From Betaproteobacteria bacterium (GTDB lineage: Bacteria; Pseudomonadota; Gammaproteobacteria; Burkholderiales; Casimicrobiaceae): DNA of 64,000 nt. The stretch is taken from assembly GCA_013298765.1 (NCBI GenBank), contig JAAFJA010000001.1:186001-250000 (forward strand). The letters are read 5' to 3'. Below are positions 1 to 8,479 of the stretch, piece by piece. The notes under the pieces are model-generated. The model made no database searches and was not told the origin of the DNA. It saw only the letters and a list, made by a program, of their open reading frames with translations. Made by a program: the position numbers and the translations under genes. Within the stretch, counting starts at the first letter, position 1, and each line of letters starts with the position of its first letter.

Positions 1-581
1 TAGGGAAACGCTGAATAAGTCTGCGTGATGCAGCGCGCGGCGGATTGGGATGAGCTGGAAGCCCAAAATTCTGAGGTATAGCGGGGCTATGTTGAAGAAT
101 TTCGGGGTTTCAGATCGCCCAACTCCGACGATGCTTTGCCGTGGATCGGCAAGATTGCCTCAGTCGCGCATGACTTGTTCTGCGTTTCCTCCGCTCTATC
201 TGGGATTGATCGCAGCCGCGCAGAACACGTCGCGATGTGGCGTGCGACAGTTAACCGAAGAGAAGACCGCGTGAACCAGTAGAACGCAATTTGGCGTAGT
301 CACTTGTCGAACACATCGACGATACATCACTGGCTCGCAAGGGTCGCGCAGAGCGCATCGATAGACGTTTAGGGTGATGCGATCCGTGATGCGGACGAGT
401 ATCCCACCACGGCTATCCGTTCCCTCCATTCATAGAGCACTCGAAAAGTGGCAATCCGTGCCTCCGATTGACCGCAAGCGATCAATGCACGCCAATCGCG
501 CCAGAGTTTGAGCTAGGTTAGTTGCGGGTGCCTCGCTCGGGACGACAAACACCTGCCATCATCAACCACGAGACTACGCAT
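1..581. other. Left-edge region with no recognisable gene
   Basis: No reading frame here resembles a known family; the only open frames are short (74-77 codons) and overlap on opposite strands. The first bases (GGGAAACGCTGAATAAGTC) loosely recall termini of IS5-type insertion sequences, so the window may open just inside or beside an IS remnant, but no transposase fragment or second end is visible. Base composition is ordinary. Confidence 0.35.
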
Positions 582-608
582 AAAAAAACCCGCAGGATCG
601 CTGCGGGT
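582..608 (-). terminator. Rho-independent terminator after TRAP receptor gene
   Basis: Read on the minus strand, CCCGCAG and CTGCGGG form a 7-bp GC-rich stem around a 5-nt loop and are followed by seven T residues. It lies about 45 bases past the stop codon of the minus-strand TRAP receptor gene, so that gene is probably transcribed alone. Confidence 0.85.
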
Positions 609-650
609 TCTTAGGAGGCGGCGCTTTAAGCCCCGCCAACAAGGCCTTGA

Positions 651-1739
651 CTACAGGCGCTGAGCTTGCATGAAGTCATCGAAGCCTGCTTCGGTGAAGC
701 GGAACCATTGGTTGGCTTCGCGACGGAACGCTGAGTAGTCGTCGTAAATCTTTTTCCATGTTGGATTCTTAGACGAGATATCTGCGTAAAGATCCATCGA
801 CTCTTTGAACGCCTTGTCCATCAAGTCTTTCGGGAAGCGATGCAACTTCGTGCCGCCAGCAACGAGCTGCTTCAGAGCGGCTGGGTTGCGCGCGTCGTAG
901 CGAGCTTGCATTTCGGTATGCGCGAAGGCAGCTGCGTTTTCGACGATTGCTTTGTATTCCGGCGTAAGCGCGTCAAAGGCCTTCTGGTTGACGTAAAGAT
1001 CGAGCTGTGGACCACCTTCCCACCAACCTGGATAGTAGTAGTGCGGCGCGACTTTGTTGAAGCCGAGCTTTTGATCGTCGTACGGGCCGACCCATTCGCA
1101 CGCATCGATCGTGCCTTTCTCAAGGGCTTGGTAAATCTCGCCGCCTGCAATATTTTGTGGCACTGCGCCGAGGCGCTGGCACACTCTGCCTGCGAATCCG
1201 CCAACGCGGAATTTCAAGCCGTTGAAGTCTGCAGCCGACTTGATTTCTTTGCGATACCAACCGCCCATCTGCGCACCGGTATTGCCCATTGGGAAGCTGG
1301 TGAAGCCATAGCCCGAATAGAACTCACGCATCAGCTTGAGGCCATTGCCTTCGTACATCCACGCCGTCATTTGGCGCGAATTCAAGCCGAAAGGAATCGC
1401 ACAGCCAAGCGCGAACGCATCGTTTTTGCCGAAGTAGTAGTAAGGCGCCGTGTGCCCTGCTTCAACGGTTCCGTTTTGCACCGCATCGACCAAACCAGGC
1501 ATAGGCACCAGTTCACCGGCTGCATGCACAGAGATTTGGAATCGACCGCCAGTCATTTTCGAGACTTGTTGCGCGAAAACTTCTGCCGCGCCGTAAATCG
1601 TATCCAGCGATTTTGGGAAACCGGAGGTCAAACGCCAGCGCACATTTGGCGACTGGCCAATAACGGCTGGCGCACCGAGGATCGCGCCACCGGCTGCTGC
1701 ACCGGCAGCCGATTTAGCGAGAAAATTACGACGTTGCAT
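651..1739 (-). CDS. TRAP transporter substrate-binding protein, TakP-like (DctP family)
   Basis: Periplasmic solute receptor of a TRAP transporter. It resembles the 2-oxo-acid receptor TakP closely over its whole length (about 362 aa; family usual 360-365). The N-terminus MQRRNFL, followed by a small-residue hydrophobic stretch ending near VIGQS, is a Tat signal. Family signatures include PKSLDTIYG, QMGGWYRKEI, RVGGFAGR and EWVGPYDD, the last from the ligand pocket. The ATG at 1739 is chosen because GGAGAG lies 6 bases upstream; the frame extends 5 codons further. No DctQ or DctM membrane gene is adjacent, and a terminator closes the gene, so the partner permease must be elsewhere. Pyruvate-type ligand is inferred from the subfamily. 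Confidence 0.9.
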   Translation of the reverse strand: MQRRNFLAKSAAGAAAGGAILGAPAVIGQSPNVRWRLTSGFPKSLDTIYGAAEVFAQQVSKMTGGRFQISVHAAGELVPMPGLVDAVQNGTVEAGHTAPYYYFGKNDAFALGCAIPFGLNSRQMTAWMYEGNGLKLMREFYSGYGFTSFPMGNTGAQMGGWYRKEIKSAADFNGLKFRVGGFAGRVCQRLGAVPQNIAGGEIYQALEKGTIDACEWVGPYDDQKLGFNKVAPHYYYPGWWEGGPQLDLYVNQKAFDALTPEYKAIVENAAAFAHTEMQARYDARNPAALKQLVAGGTKLHRFPKDLMDKAFKESMDLYADISSKNPTWKKIYDDYSAFRREANQWFRFTEAGFDDFMQAQRL

Positions 1740-1809
1740 AGTCTCTCCAATCAAAAAAGAGTCAGGTCTTAGAAAGTTTGTTATCGTGAAATTCGCGGTG
1801 CTAATTTTG

Positions 1810-1837
1810 AAACTGTTAACGTGTACGTCAACAGTTT
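1810..1837. promoter_or_regulatory. 28-bp near-perfect palindrome, putative operator
   Basis: Arms AAACTGTTAACGT and ACGTCAACAGTTT are inverted copies with one mismatch around a 2-base centre. The site lies about 70 bases upstream of the minus-strand TRAP receptor start and 190 bases upstream of the plus-strand antiporter start. Size and dyad symmetry fit a dimeric regulator (TetR-, GntR- or MerR-type), but no regulator gene is adjacent. Role inferred. Confidence 0.5.
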
Positions 1838-2027
1838 GTGATAAGCCTCGCGAAAACTTTCTGATTCTAGGTTTGCAGCTCGAAACACTCTAGCGGGGTT
1901 TTCCCGCGCGACAATCAATGAGCGCGACCTTTCGCTATGGCCATAATTCATAGGCGTCACGGTCGAGCTTCAACGCGCCGTGCGAAATGACAGACCGCAA
2001 TAAAACAAGACCTTTACCCCAGCTCTC

Positions 2028-3311
2028 ATGAACCCAACTACCTTACAACTCGTCGGACTTTGCCTGTTCGTCGTCGCGGTGCTGCATACCTTCAGCGTGA
2101 AGCAATTCGAGAGGCTCGCTGATCGCTACCCCAACCATTCCGGAACCTTTCATTTTCTTGGTGAAGTCGAGGCGGTGTTCGGGTTTTGGGCAATGGTGCT
2201 CGTGACCTACATGTTCTTCGCGCTCGGGAAAGAACCGGCCGTGAAGTATCTTGAATCACGCAACTTTACTGAGCCGATGTTTGTGTTTGTGATCATGGTG
2301 ATCGCGGCGAGTAAGCCGATCGTGAGCGTGGTGAGTTGGGCTGTGCGGATGCTCACAATTTTGATTCCGGTATCCGCAACGTTGCGGATGCATCTTTTTT
2401 ACTTTTTGATTCTTTCGTTTGTGCCGCTCACGGGTTCGCTGATTACTGAGCCTGCTGCGATGACGCTAGCAGCGCTCATGCTGCGAGATTTTGTATTCCG
2501 TGACCCCGACATTTCAGTGCGCACGAAATACGCAACGGTGGGCGCGTTGTTTGTAAACGTATCAATTGGCGGTGTGCTCACATCATTCGCTGCGCCGCCG
2601 GTGCTGATGGTTGCGGCGACCTGGGGTTGGGACACAAAGTTCATGTTCCTCAATTTCGGCTGGGAGGCAACGCTCGCCGTTTGTATCAACGCGGCAGCCG
2701 CCACGTTTTTCTGCGCGAAAGACTTGTTTAAAGTGCGCTTCAATGCACGCCGCGCGGCGCCGGATATCCCGTGGAGCGCCATCCTTATCAGTGTTGTCTT
2801 CCTTGCAGGCGTGGTCGTATTCGCGCACTATGCTGCAGTGTTCATGGGCATCTTCTTGTTCTTCTTGGGCTTCGCAACGGCCTACGAGAAGTTTCAAGAC
2901 CGCTTGATCCTGAAAGAGGCGCTCATGGTGGGCTTCTTCCTCGCTGGCTTAGTGGTCCTTGGCGGCCAACAGGCTTGGTGGCTGCAACCCTTGCTCACAA
3001 AAATGTCGCCCGATGCGGTGTACTTTGGCGCGACTGCGCTCACCGCAGTGACTGATAACGCTGCGCTGACATATCTTGCGTCACTCGTCCCCGGTTTGTC
3101 GGATGAATTCAAGTACATGGTGGTCGCAGGCGCTGTTACCGGCGGCGGTCTAACAGTCATCGCCAACGCGCCGAATCCAGCGGGTTATTCAATCCTCAAA
3201 GGCTCGTTCCCCGATGATTCGATTGGTGCGGGTGGACTGCTCGTGGCCGCATTGCCGCCTACGTTTGTGGCGATCTTCTGTTTCTACGGCTTACACAAAA
3301 TTTTGGGATAA
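2028..3311 (+). CDS. Putative Na+/H+ antiporter family membrane protein
   Basis: A 427-aa inner-membrane protein with about 11-12 hydrophobic segments spread over its length. It resembles the putative Na+/H+ antiporter family (Pfam Na_H_antiport_3), whose transport activity is predicted rather than well characterised. Conserved-looking polar stretches inside the membrane region are SLITEPAAMTLAAL (near 135-150) and TALTAVTDNAALTYLASL (near 335-355); paired half-helices with acidic and polar residues are usual in this ion-transporter superfamily. It stands alone, divergent from the TRAP receptor, with a palindrome between them. The ATG at 2028 gives a normal first membrane helix. Confidence 0.75.
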   Translation: MNPTTLQLVGLCLFVVAVLHTFSVKQFERLADRYPNHSGTFHFLGEVEAVFGFWAMVLVTYMFFALGKEPAVKYLESRNFTEPMFVFVIMVIAASKPIVSVVSWAVRMLTILIPVSATLRMHLFYFLILSFVPLTGSLITEPAAMTLAALMLRDFVFRDPDISVRTKYATVGALFVNVSIGGVLTSFAAPPVLMVAATWGWDTKFMFLNFGWEATLAVCINAAAATFFCAKDLFKVRFNARRAAPDIPWSAILISVVFLAGVVVFAHYAAVFMGIFLFFLGFATAYEKFQDRLILKEALMVGFFLAGLVVLGGQQAWWLQPLLTKMSPDAVYFGATALTAVTDNAALTYLASLVPGLSDEFKYMVVAGAVTGGGLTVIANAPNPAGYSILKGSFPDDSIGAGGLLVAALPPTFVAIFCFYGLHKILG

Positions 3312-3933
3312 CGACCGGTGAAACTGCGTTCGGCGCGGAACGCAGGCATCGTCGCGAGAGGACTCACGGGGTCGCGGCATCACCGAGTTGCAACTATCGA
3401 ATCGCTGCACCCACCGCATTCTCATCGACGAGAGTGCGCTTCGTACACGTGACGGCGAATGGCGGTACTTCTCGCCGCCTTTCGCGCCAGAGACAGAGCA
3501 GAAAGCACACAACGTGCCGCTTTCGTCGATTAAACTTTGGTAGTCGATGCTTGGTTAAATAAGGGCTAGAGCGAATAAATAAATTTTGTTGCTCTCACTT
3601 CTTTTTTCCTTCTACACCCTTAATTTATTGAGGAAATAGCCGTAATCTAGCTCGCGGCTGAAGTCGCTACTTTTTATAATGTTGGGAAGCGCGTAACTGG
3701 CGTAGTGCTGCGGGCAAATTGCCACGGCATTAGAGGGAGTCACCCTCAGGAAGCGCGCTGTTGTGTGAAGTGGTTTTCGTCATTAGGCTATCGTGAATTT
3801 CTTTGATCGCCTGTACCGCACGAATCGATCCGCACGCAACTCCCGCCGTTCGCCTGGGCATGCACAGAACACCTATCGAGAGTGTTCCGTGCCGAACTGC
3901 ATTGTCTGCAAAGATCGCAAAGGAAAATTGCCC
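3312..3933. other. 622-bp intergenic region before glyA
   Basis: No coding frame here looks real. It contains a GGGCTAG motif at 3563-3569 followed by an AT-rich stretch to about 3650 that resembles the dispersed intergenic repeat described elsewhere. The remaining 280 bases presumably hold the glyA promoter and leader; I could not recognise a known riboswitch. Confidence 0.45.
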
Positions 3934-5193
3934 ATGAACGCACGCCCAGAATTTTTTGTCTCCTCCCTTGCACAAGTCGATCCCGATTTGTTCGCGGTTG
4001 TTCAGAGAGAAAACCAGCGTCAAGAAGATCACATCGAGCTCATCGCCTCCGAGAACTACACGAGCAAAGCCGTGATGGAAGCGCAAGGCTCGCAGCTCAC
4101 CAACAAATACGCCGAGGGCTACCCCGGTCGTCGCTACTACGGCGGCTGTGAATATGTTGATCAAGCCGAGACGCTCGCCATTGAGCGCATCAAACAACTC
4201 TTCGGCGCAAAGTTCGCCAACGTGCAACCGCACTCCGGCGCGCAAGCGAACGCAGCGGTTTACTTCGTGATGATGCAACCGGGCGACAGCTTCCTCGGTC
4301 TCTCACTCGCAGAAGGTGGTCACCTCACACATGGCATGGCGCTCAACATGAGCGGCAAATGGTTCAAGCCGACGGCCTACGGCCTTACTGCTGAAGAGAA
4401 AATCGATTACGACGCGATGCGCGCCAAAGCGCATGAAGTGAAGCCGAAGATGATCGTCGGCGGCGGCTCAGCGTACTCGCTGCAATGGGACTGGGCGAAG
4501 ATGCGCCAAATCGCCGATGAAGTCGGCGCGTATCTCTGGGTTGACATGGCGCACTACGCAGGCTTGATCGCCGCCGGTGTGTACCCAAACCCCATGCCAC
4601 ACGCGCATGTAGTCACCAGCACCACGCACAAAACACTTCGCGGCCCACGCGGCGGCATCATCCTCACCAACGACGAAGACCTCGCAAAGAAATTCAACAG
4701 CGCCGTGTTCCCCGGCCTGCAAGGCGGCCCGCTCATGCACGTGATCGCAGCGAAAGCGGTTGCGTTCGGCGAAGCGCTCAAGCCTGAGTTCAAAACGTAT
4801 CAAGAACAAGTGCTCAAGAACGCGAAGGCGCTCGCGGAAACGCTCGTCTCGCGCGGCCTTCGCATCGTCTCTGGCGGCACCGAATCGCACCTGATGCTCG
4901 TTGATCTTCGCGCCAAGAAAATCACCGGCAAAGAAGCCGAACACGTGCTGCACACCGCACACATGACCTGCAACAAAAACGCAATCCCGAACGATCCGGA
5001 AAAGCCAATGGTTACGTCGGGTATTCGCCTAGGTTCACCGGCCTTCACCACGCGTGGATTCAAAGAAGTCGAAGCACGGATGGTGGGTAACTTCATCGCG
5101 GACGTGCTTGAGAACCCGCAAGATGAAGCGACGATTGCGAAAGTGCGTGAGCAAGTGATTGCGCTTTGTTCGCGATTTCCGGTTTATCGGTAG
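3934..5193 (+). CDS. glyA: Serine hydroxymethyltransferase
   Basis: PLP enzyme converting serine and tetrahydrofolate to glycine and 5,10-methylene-tetrahydrofolate in the cytosol. The 419-aa length matches bacterial GlyA. Key motifs are IELIASENY near residue 30, the YPGRRYYGG segment near 60, [11 protein letters not shown] near 97, and the PLP-binding lysine (about Lys233) in [13 protein letters not shown]. The frame opens 47 codons earlier, but ATG 3934 is preceded by AAAGGA and begins the conserved N-terminus. It is monocistronic by spacing. Confidence 0.97.
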   Translation: MNARPEFFVSSLAQVDPDLFAVVQRENQRQEDHIELIASENYTSKAVMEAQGSQLTNKYAEGYPGRRYYGGCEYVDQAETLAIERIKQLFGAKFANVQPHSGAQANAAVYFVMMQPGDSFLGLSLAEGGHLTHGMALNMSGKWFKPTAYGLTAEEKIDYDAMRAKAHEVKPKMIVGGGSAYSLQWDWAKMRQIADEVGAYLWVDMAHYAGLIAAGVYPNPMPHAHVVTSTTHKTLRGPRGGIILTNDEDLAKKFNSAVFPGLQGGPLMHVIAAKAVAFGEALKPEFKTYQEQVLKNAKALAETLVSRGLRIVSGGTESHLMLVDLRAKKITGKEAEHVLHTAHMTCNKNAIPNDPEKPMVTSGIRLGSPAFTTRGFKEVEARMVGNFIADVLENPQDEATIAKVREQVIALCSRFPVYR

Positions 5194-5393
5194 TTGTTGC
5201 CACGGTTCGTGGTGAGCGTGTCGAACTATGAACCGACCTCATGGGAGATGGTAGGGTGCGCCGTTAACTCATGCGAATTCACACAAGTCGAAGCGTGTAC
5301 GGGGACTGATCCTGCGCTGGTGCAAGATCAGTCAATTGGCGCTCTGGCGTATCCTTGCAACGAGTTATTTCGGCAATGTGCGAGGGCAGTGGC

Positions 5394-6005
5394 ATGGAAT
5401 TTGTCTTAGTGTTTTTCGCAATCGGTCTGGTTGTTTGGCTATATTTCAAATTTCGCTCTCCGAAACCACTAGATCTCTCCGTTTTGCCAGCGCAATTCGT
5501 TGTTTTTGACCTTGAAACAACTGGCCTCGATCCGACCAAACACCAGATCATCGAAATCGGTGCAGTCAGGGTAAAGCGTGACTCCAACTTGCACGATACC
5601 TTTCAAACGCTCGTCAGGGTAAACCGCAAGCTGCCAAGCAAGATCGTATCGATTACAGGCATAACCGATGATCTTTTGGCAAGCGAAGGAAAATCGCTCG
5701 AGTCTGCACTCAACGAGTTCCTTGATTTTTGCAAAGATGATCGCCTCGTAGCGTTTAACGCTGACTTCGATATGGCTTTTCTGCGCAATGCAAGCGCCCA
5801 ATTTGGTCTCACCATCGACAATCCAGTCTCTTGCGCGTTGAAAATGGCACGTCGCGCTTGGCCTGGACGAAAATCTTACAGACTGGTCGATCTTGCGCGA
5901 GACGGGAACCTTTCGACCAAGGGCGTTCATCGAGCATTGACCGACTGCAAGTTGACTATGACGGTTTACGCGTCCGCCGGATCCAAGTTACGTTCGAATG
6001 AATAA
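5394..6005 (+). CDS. Membrane-anchored DnaQ-like 3'-5' exonuclease domain protein
   Basis: A 203-aa protein with one N-terminal transmembrane helix (residues 2-18) followed by a DEDDh exonuclease fold. The catalytic set is visible: FDLETTGL (Asp39, Glu41), an Asp in FNADFDMAFL, and the final His and Asp in HRALTDC. This is the fold of the DNA polymerase III epsilon proofreading subunit and RNase T; the substrate here is unknown. The membrane anchor is unusual for the family. ATG 5394 is chosen because it starts the helix directly; an in-frame ATG 6 codons upstream is also possible. No operon partner. Confidence 0.82.
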   Translation: MEFVLVFFAIGLVVWLYFKFRSPKPLDLSVLPAQFVVFDLETTGLDPTKHQIIEIGAVRVKRDSNLHDTFQTLVRVNRKLPSKIVSITGITDDLLASEGKSLESALNEFLDFCKDDRLVAFNADFDMAFLRNASAQFGLTIDNPVSCALKMARRAWPGRKSYRLVDLARDGNLSTKGVHRALTDCKLTMTVYASAGSKLRSNE

Positions 6006-6102
6006 CCCGCTTCGCACACACGTGAATGCGTAGGGTGGGTACCCCCTACTATTCGCTAGCGCTTTCGGCACCTAAGGTTCACATTTTTGCTAACATTCGC
6101 CC

Positions 6103-6429
6103 ATGAGCTTCTCAATCGAGTATTTCCACCCGAAGGTACTCGAGGAAATCGAATCGTGGTCGGTGGATGTTCTGGCGGACTACGCGCGATTGATTGAATT
6201 GCTCATGGAGCACGGACCGAATTTACGTCTGCCGCACTCGCGCGCGTTTGGCAACGGGTTGTTCGAACTTCGCCCGCGCGGAAAAAGCGGAATCGGCCGC
6301 GCCTTTTACTGCTTTATGTTGGGCAAGCGCGTGATCGTATTGCATGCCTTCATCAAGAAAACGCAACAAACACCGGATCGCGAACTAAAGCTTGCGCGCA
6401 AACGCTTAAAGGAGTTGCTCGATGAGTGA
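6103..6429 (+). CDS. HigB/RelE-like toxin (phage gp49-like family)
   Basis: A 108-aa basic protein with the pattern of gp49-like RelE-superfamily toxins: SIEYFHPKVLEEIESW at the start, the core stretch LPHSRAFGNGLFELRPRG, then the strand-rich GRAFYCFMLGKRVIVLHAF and a C-terminal KKTQQTP plus Lys/Arg helix. Such toxins cleave mRNA on the ribosome. Its last 8 bases overlap the downstream HTH gene, the usual toxin-first order of HigBA-type modules. Toxin activity is by family, not shown. Confidence 0.85.
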   Translation: MSFSIEYFHPKVLEEIESWSVDVLADYARLIELLMEHGPNLRLPHSRAFGNGLFELRPRGKSGIGRAFYCFMLGKRVIVLHAFIKKTQQTPDRELKLARKRLKELLDE

Positions 6430-6739
6430 TTTGAAATTTTCGCCCGTGGCTCACGACCACAAATCGTTTCTTACCAATGCAAAGAAACGCAAAGGCTTCA
6501 CCGAAGCCTACGAAGCGCTTGCGCCGGAATATGCTCTGGTGAATCAAATGCTTCGTGCGCGCGCCAAAGCAGGCTTAACGCAAGACGCAGTAGCGCAACG
6601 AATGGGGACAACGAAGAGCGCCATCTCGCGCCTTGAATCCGCAGGTAAACACGCACCATCGCTTGCGACGCTTAAACGATACGCCGACGCAGTGGGGTAT
6701 GAGCTTGAAGTGAAGTTCGTACGTCGCAGAGCTGCCTAA
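6422..6739 (+). CDS. XRE-family antitoxin (HigA-like) of the adjacent toxin
   Basis: A 105-aa protein with a helix-turn-helix of the Xre/HigA type (residues about 43-95; core GLTQDAVAQRMGTTKSAISRLE). It overlaps the toxin stop region by 8 bases, implying translational coupling. Antitoxins of this kind neutralise the toxin and repress the operon promoter, so autoregulation upstream of 6103 is expected. Confidence 0.87.
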   Translation: MSDLKFSPVAHDHKSFLTNAKKRKGFTEAYEALAPEYALVNQMLRARAKAGLTQDAVAQRMGTTKSAISRLESAGKHAPSLATLKRYADAVGYELEVKFVRRRAA

Positions 6740-6817
6740 ACCTAAAGCGATGTGGGGTGAACACGCGAGACTTCATCCACCACTGATAGCGCATTTGCGA
6801 GATAAAGGACAAAACTC

Positions 6818-7126
6818 ATGATGCGACAAACCAATCCCTCTCACCCCGGTGCGACGCTGCGCGAAGACGTCTTGCCCGCACTCGGACTATCCGTCACTGA
6901 TGCAGCGTCCCAGCTTGGCGTAACGCGTCCCGCACTCTCCCGTGTACTCAATGAGCATGCTGCGATTTCGCCAGAGATGGCGCGACGTATCGAAGCGTGG
7001 CTCGGGGTAGATCGCGGCGGTCGCGCTGAGGTGTGGCTCGGCATGCAGCTTGACTACGATCTTTGGCCTGCGCGTAAGCGCCCCGCGCCAAAGGTGAAGC
7101 CTGCACCACGAATCAATACTCCATGA
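6818..7126 (+). CDS. Orphan HigA-family addiction-module antitoxin
   Basis: A 102-aa HTH protein with the typical HigA opening (NPSHPGATLREDVLPALGLS) and HTH core VTRPALSRVLN followed by SPEMARRIEAWLG. It belongs to a different HigA subfamily from the antitoxin just upstream. HigA is normally preceded by its own HigB; here the 78-base gap to the previous gene holds no toxin, so it is an orphan or acts on the neighbouring module. AAAGGA lies upstream of the tandem ATG-ATG start. Its stop overlaps the next start by 4 bases (ATGA). Confidence 0.85.
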   Translation: MMRQTNPSHPGATLREDVLPALGLSVTDAASQLGVTRPALSRVLNEHAAISPEMARRIEAWLGVDRGGRAEVWLGMQLDYDLWPARKRPAPKVKPAPRINTP

Positions 7127-7644
7127 ATCGAAGAACCACACTCACCACCCTCGGCGCTGGCGTCGTTGTCGTTGGCGCGGGCGGTTGGCTCGCGTTGCCG
7201 AGCGGCTCACGCGCGTTGACGGTTGCCTCGGCGACCGACGCACTCTCGCTGCTCAAAGGCAAAGCGATCAAGCACACTGGCGGCTGGACGCCTGCGCAAG
7301 TGTTTGAGCATCTGGCGCAGAGTATTGACTATTCGATGACGGGCTTTCCGCAATCGAAGTCGCCCCTCTTCCAGTCGACGGCGGGCGCAGTTGCGTTTGC
7401 GGTGTTTCAGTCGAAGGGCGCGATGACGCATGGTTTGACGGAGCCGATTCCCGGTGCGCCCGTTCTTGCGACGAACGGCAACCAAGACGCGGCGCTTGAT
7501 CGGTTGTTGAAGTCACTCAACGATTTCGACCAATTCTCGGGCGCGCTCAAGCCGCATTTCGCGTATAGCGCGCTCGACAAGACGCAATATGCCGCGGCAC
7601 ACGCGATGCATGTTTTCAATCACTTGACAGAATTTTCGGTCTGA
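7123..7644 (+). CDS. DUF1569 family protein with Tat-type signal
   Basis: A 173-aa exported protein. MNRRTTLTTLG followed by a glycine/valine-rich helix is a twin-arginine signal or anchor. The body resembles DUF1569 (DinB-like four-helix fold): GGWTPAQVFEHLAQSIDYSM near 55-75 and AAHAMHVFNHLTEF at the end, where the family keeps metal-binding-type histidines. The function of DUF1569 is unknown. It overlaps the HigA-like gene by 4 bases and precedes the SDR gene by 5 bases, so the three are probably one transcript. Confidence 0.7.
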   Translation: MNRRTTLTTLGAGVVVVGAGGWLALPSGSRALTVASATDALSLLKGKAIKHTGGWTPAQVFEHLAQSIDYSMTGFPQSKSPLFQSTAGAVAFAVFQSKGAMTHGLTEPIPGAPVLATNGNQDAALDRLLKSLNDFDQFSGALKPHFAYSALDKTQYAAAHAMHVFNHLTEFSV

Positions 7645-7649
7645 TCGCG

Positions 7650-8408
7650 ATGAATCTTCAACTCAAAAACAAGAACGTGATCGTCACTGGCGGATCACGC
7701 GGCATCGGGCGTGCGATTGCGCTGGCGTTCGCGGATGAAGGCGCGAACGTGGCGATCTGCGCGCGCGGTGCGGATGCGCTTACCCGCACGCGTGATGAAA
7801 TCCTCGCGAAAGGCGTGTCAGCGTTTGCGACCTCGTGCGATGTGGGCAATGCCGATGCGCTCGCAAAGTTTCTTGACGAAGCGAACGCGGCGCTCGGTGG
7901 CGTTGACGTGTTGGTGAATAATCCGTCGGGCTTCGGCATGAGCGACGACGAAGCGGGCTGGAAAGCCGGATTCGATGTGGACATGATGGCGGCGGTGCGC
8001 GCAACACAACAGGTCACGCCATGGATCGTCGCGCGCGGCGGCGGCGCGATCATTCACATCTCATCGATCAGCGGCATGGAAGGCACGACGCGCGCGATTC
8101 CCTACGCGGCGATGAAAGCCGCGATGATTTCGCACTCGAAATCGATGGCACTCACGCTTGCGCCAAAGAACATTCGGGTGAATTGCGTGTCGCCGGGATC
8201 GGTGGAATTCCCTGGCGGAACGTGGGAAGAGAGAAAACTGGCCAACGATCCTGTGTATGAAGCAGTGCGAAACGGCATCCCGTTCAAACGCCTGGGACGC
8301 CCAGAAGAGATCGCAAACGTTGTCGTCTTCCTTGCGTCCGATGCGGCGAGCTGGCTCTCCGGCGCAAACATCCCCGTTGATGGCGGACAGCATCGCGGCA
8401 TCTTTTAG
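7650..8408 (+). CDS. SDR family oxidoreductase
   Basis: A 252-aa classical short-chain dehydrogenase/reductase. It has the cofactor motif TGGSRGIGRA (residues 14-23), CDVGNADAL, NNPSGFG in place of the common NNAG, active-site ISSISG followed by Tyr-x-x-x-Lys in YAAMKAAM, and the C-terminal GRPEEIANVVVFLASDAASWLSGANIPVDGG. The pattern fits an NADP(H)-dependent 3-oxoacyl-ACP-reductase-like enzyme, but the substrate cannot be read from sequence. Confidence 0.88.
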   Translation: MNLQLKNKNVIVTGGSRGIGRAIALAFADEGANVAICARGADALTRTRDEILAKGVSAFATSCDVGNADALAKFLDEANAALGGVDVLVNNPSGFGMSDDEAGWKAGFDVDMMAAVRATQQVTPWIVARGGGAIIHISSISGMEGTTRAIPYAAMKAAMISHSKSMALTLAPKNIRVNCVSPGSVEFPGGTWEERKLANDPVYEAVRNGIPFKRLGRPEEIANVVVFLASDAASWLSGANIPVDGGQHRGIF

Positions 8409-8479
8409 CGCTAGGATTTGGGGTAGCGTGGCAGCCTAATGCCCCGTGCATGAATCCAAAGATAAGTGAGGAGATCAGC

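Noticed and set aside
1-60. IS5-like terminal sequence at the window start
   Set aside because: Only a short resemblance; no transposase fragment or second end visible.
840-1772. 310-codon plus-strand open frame opposite the TRAP receptor
   Set aside because: Antisense shadow of a clearly conserved gene; its translation matches no family.
3730-4278. 182-codon minus-strand frame over the glyA start
   Set aside because: Antisense shadow of glyA.
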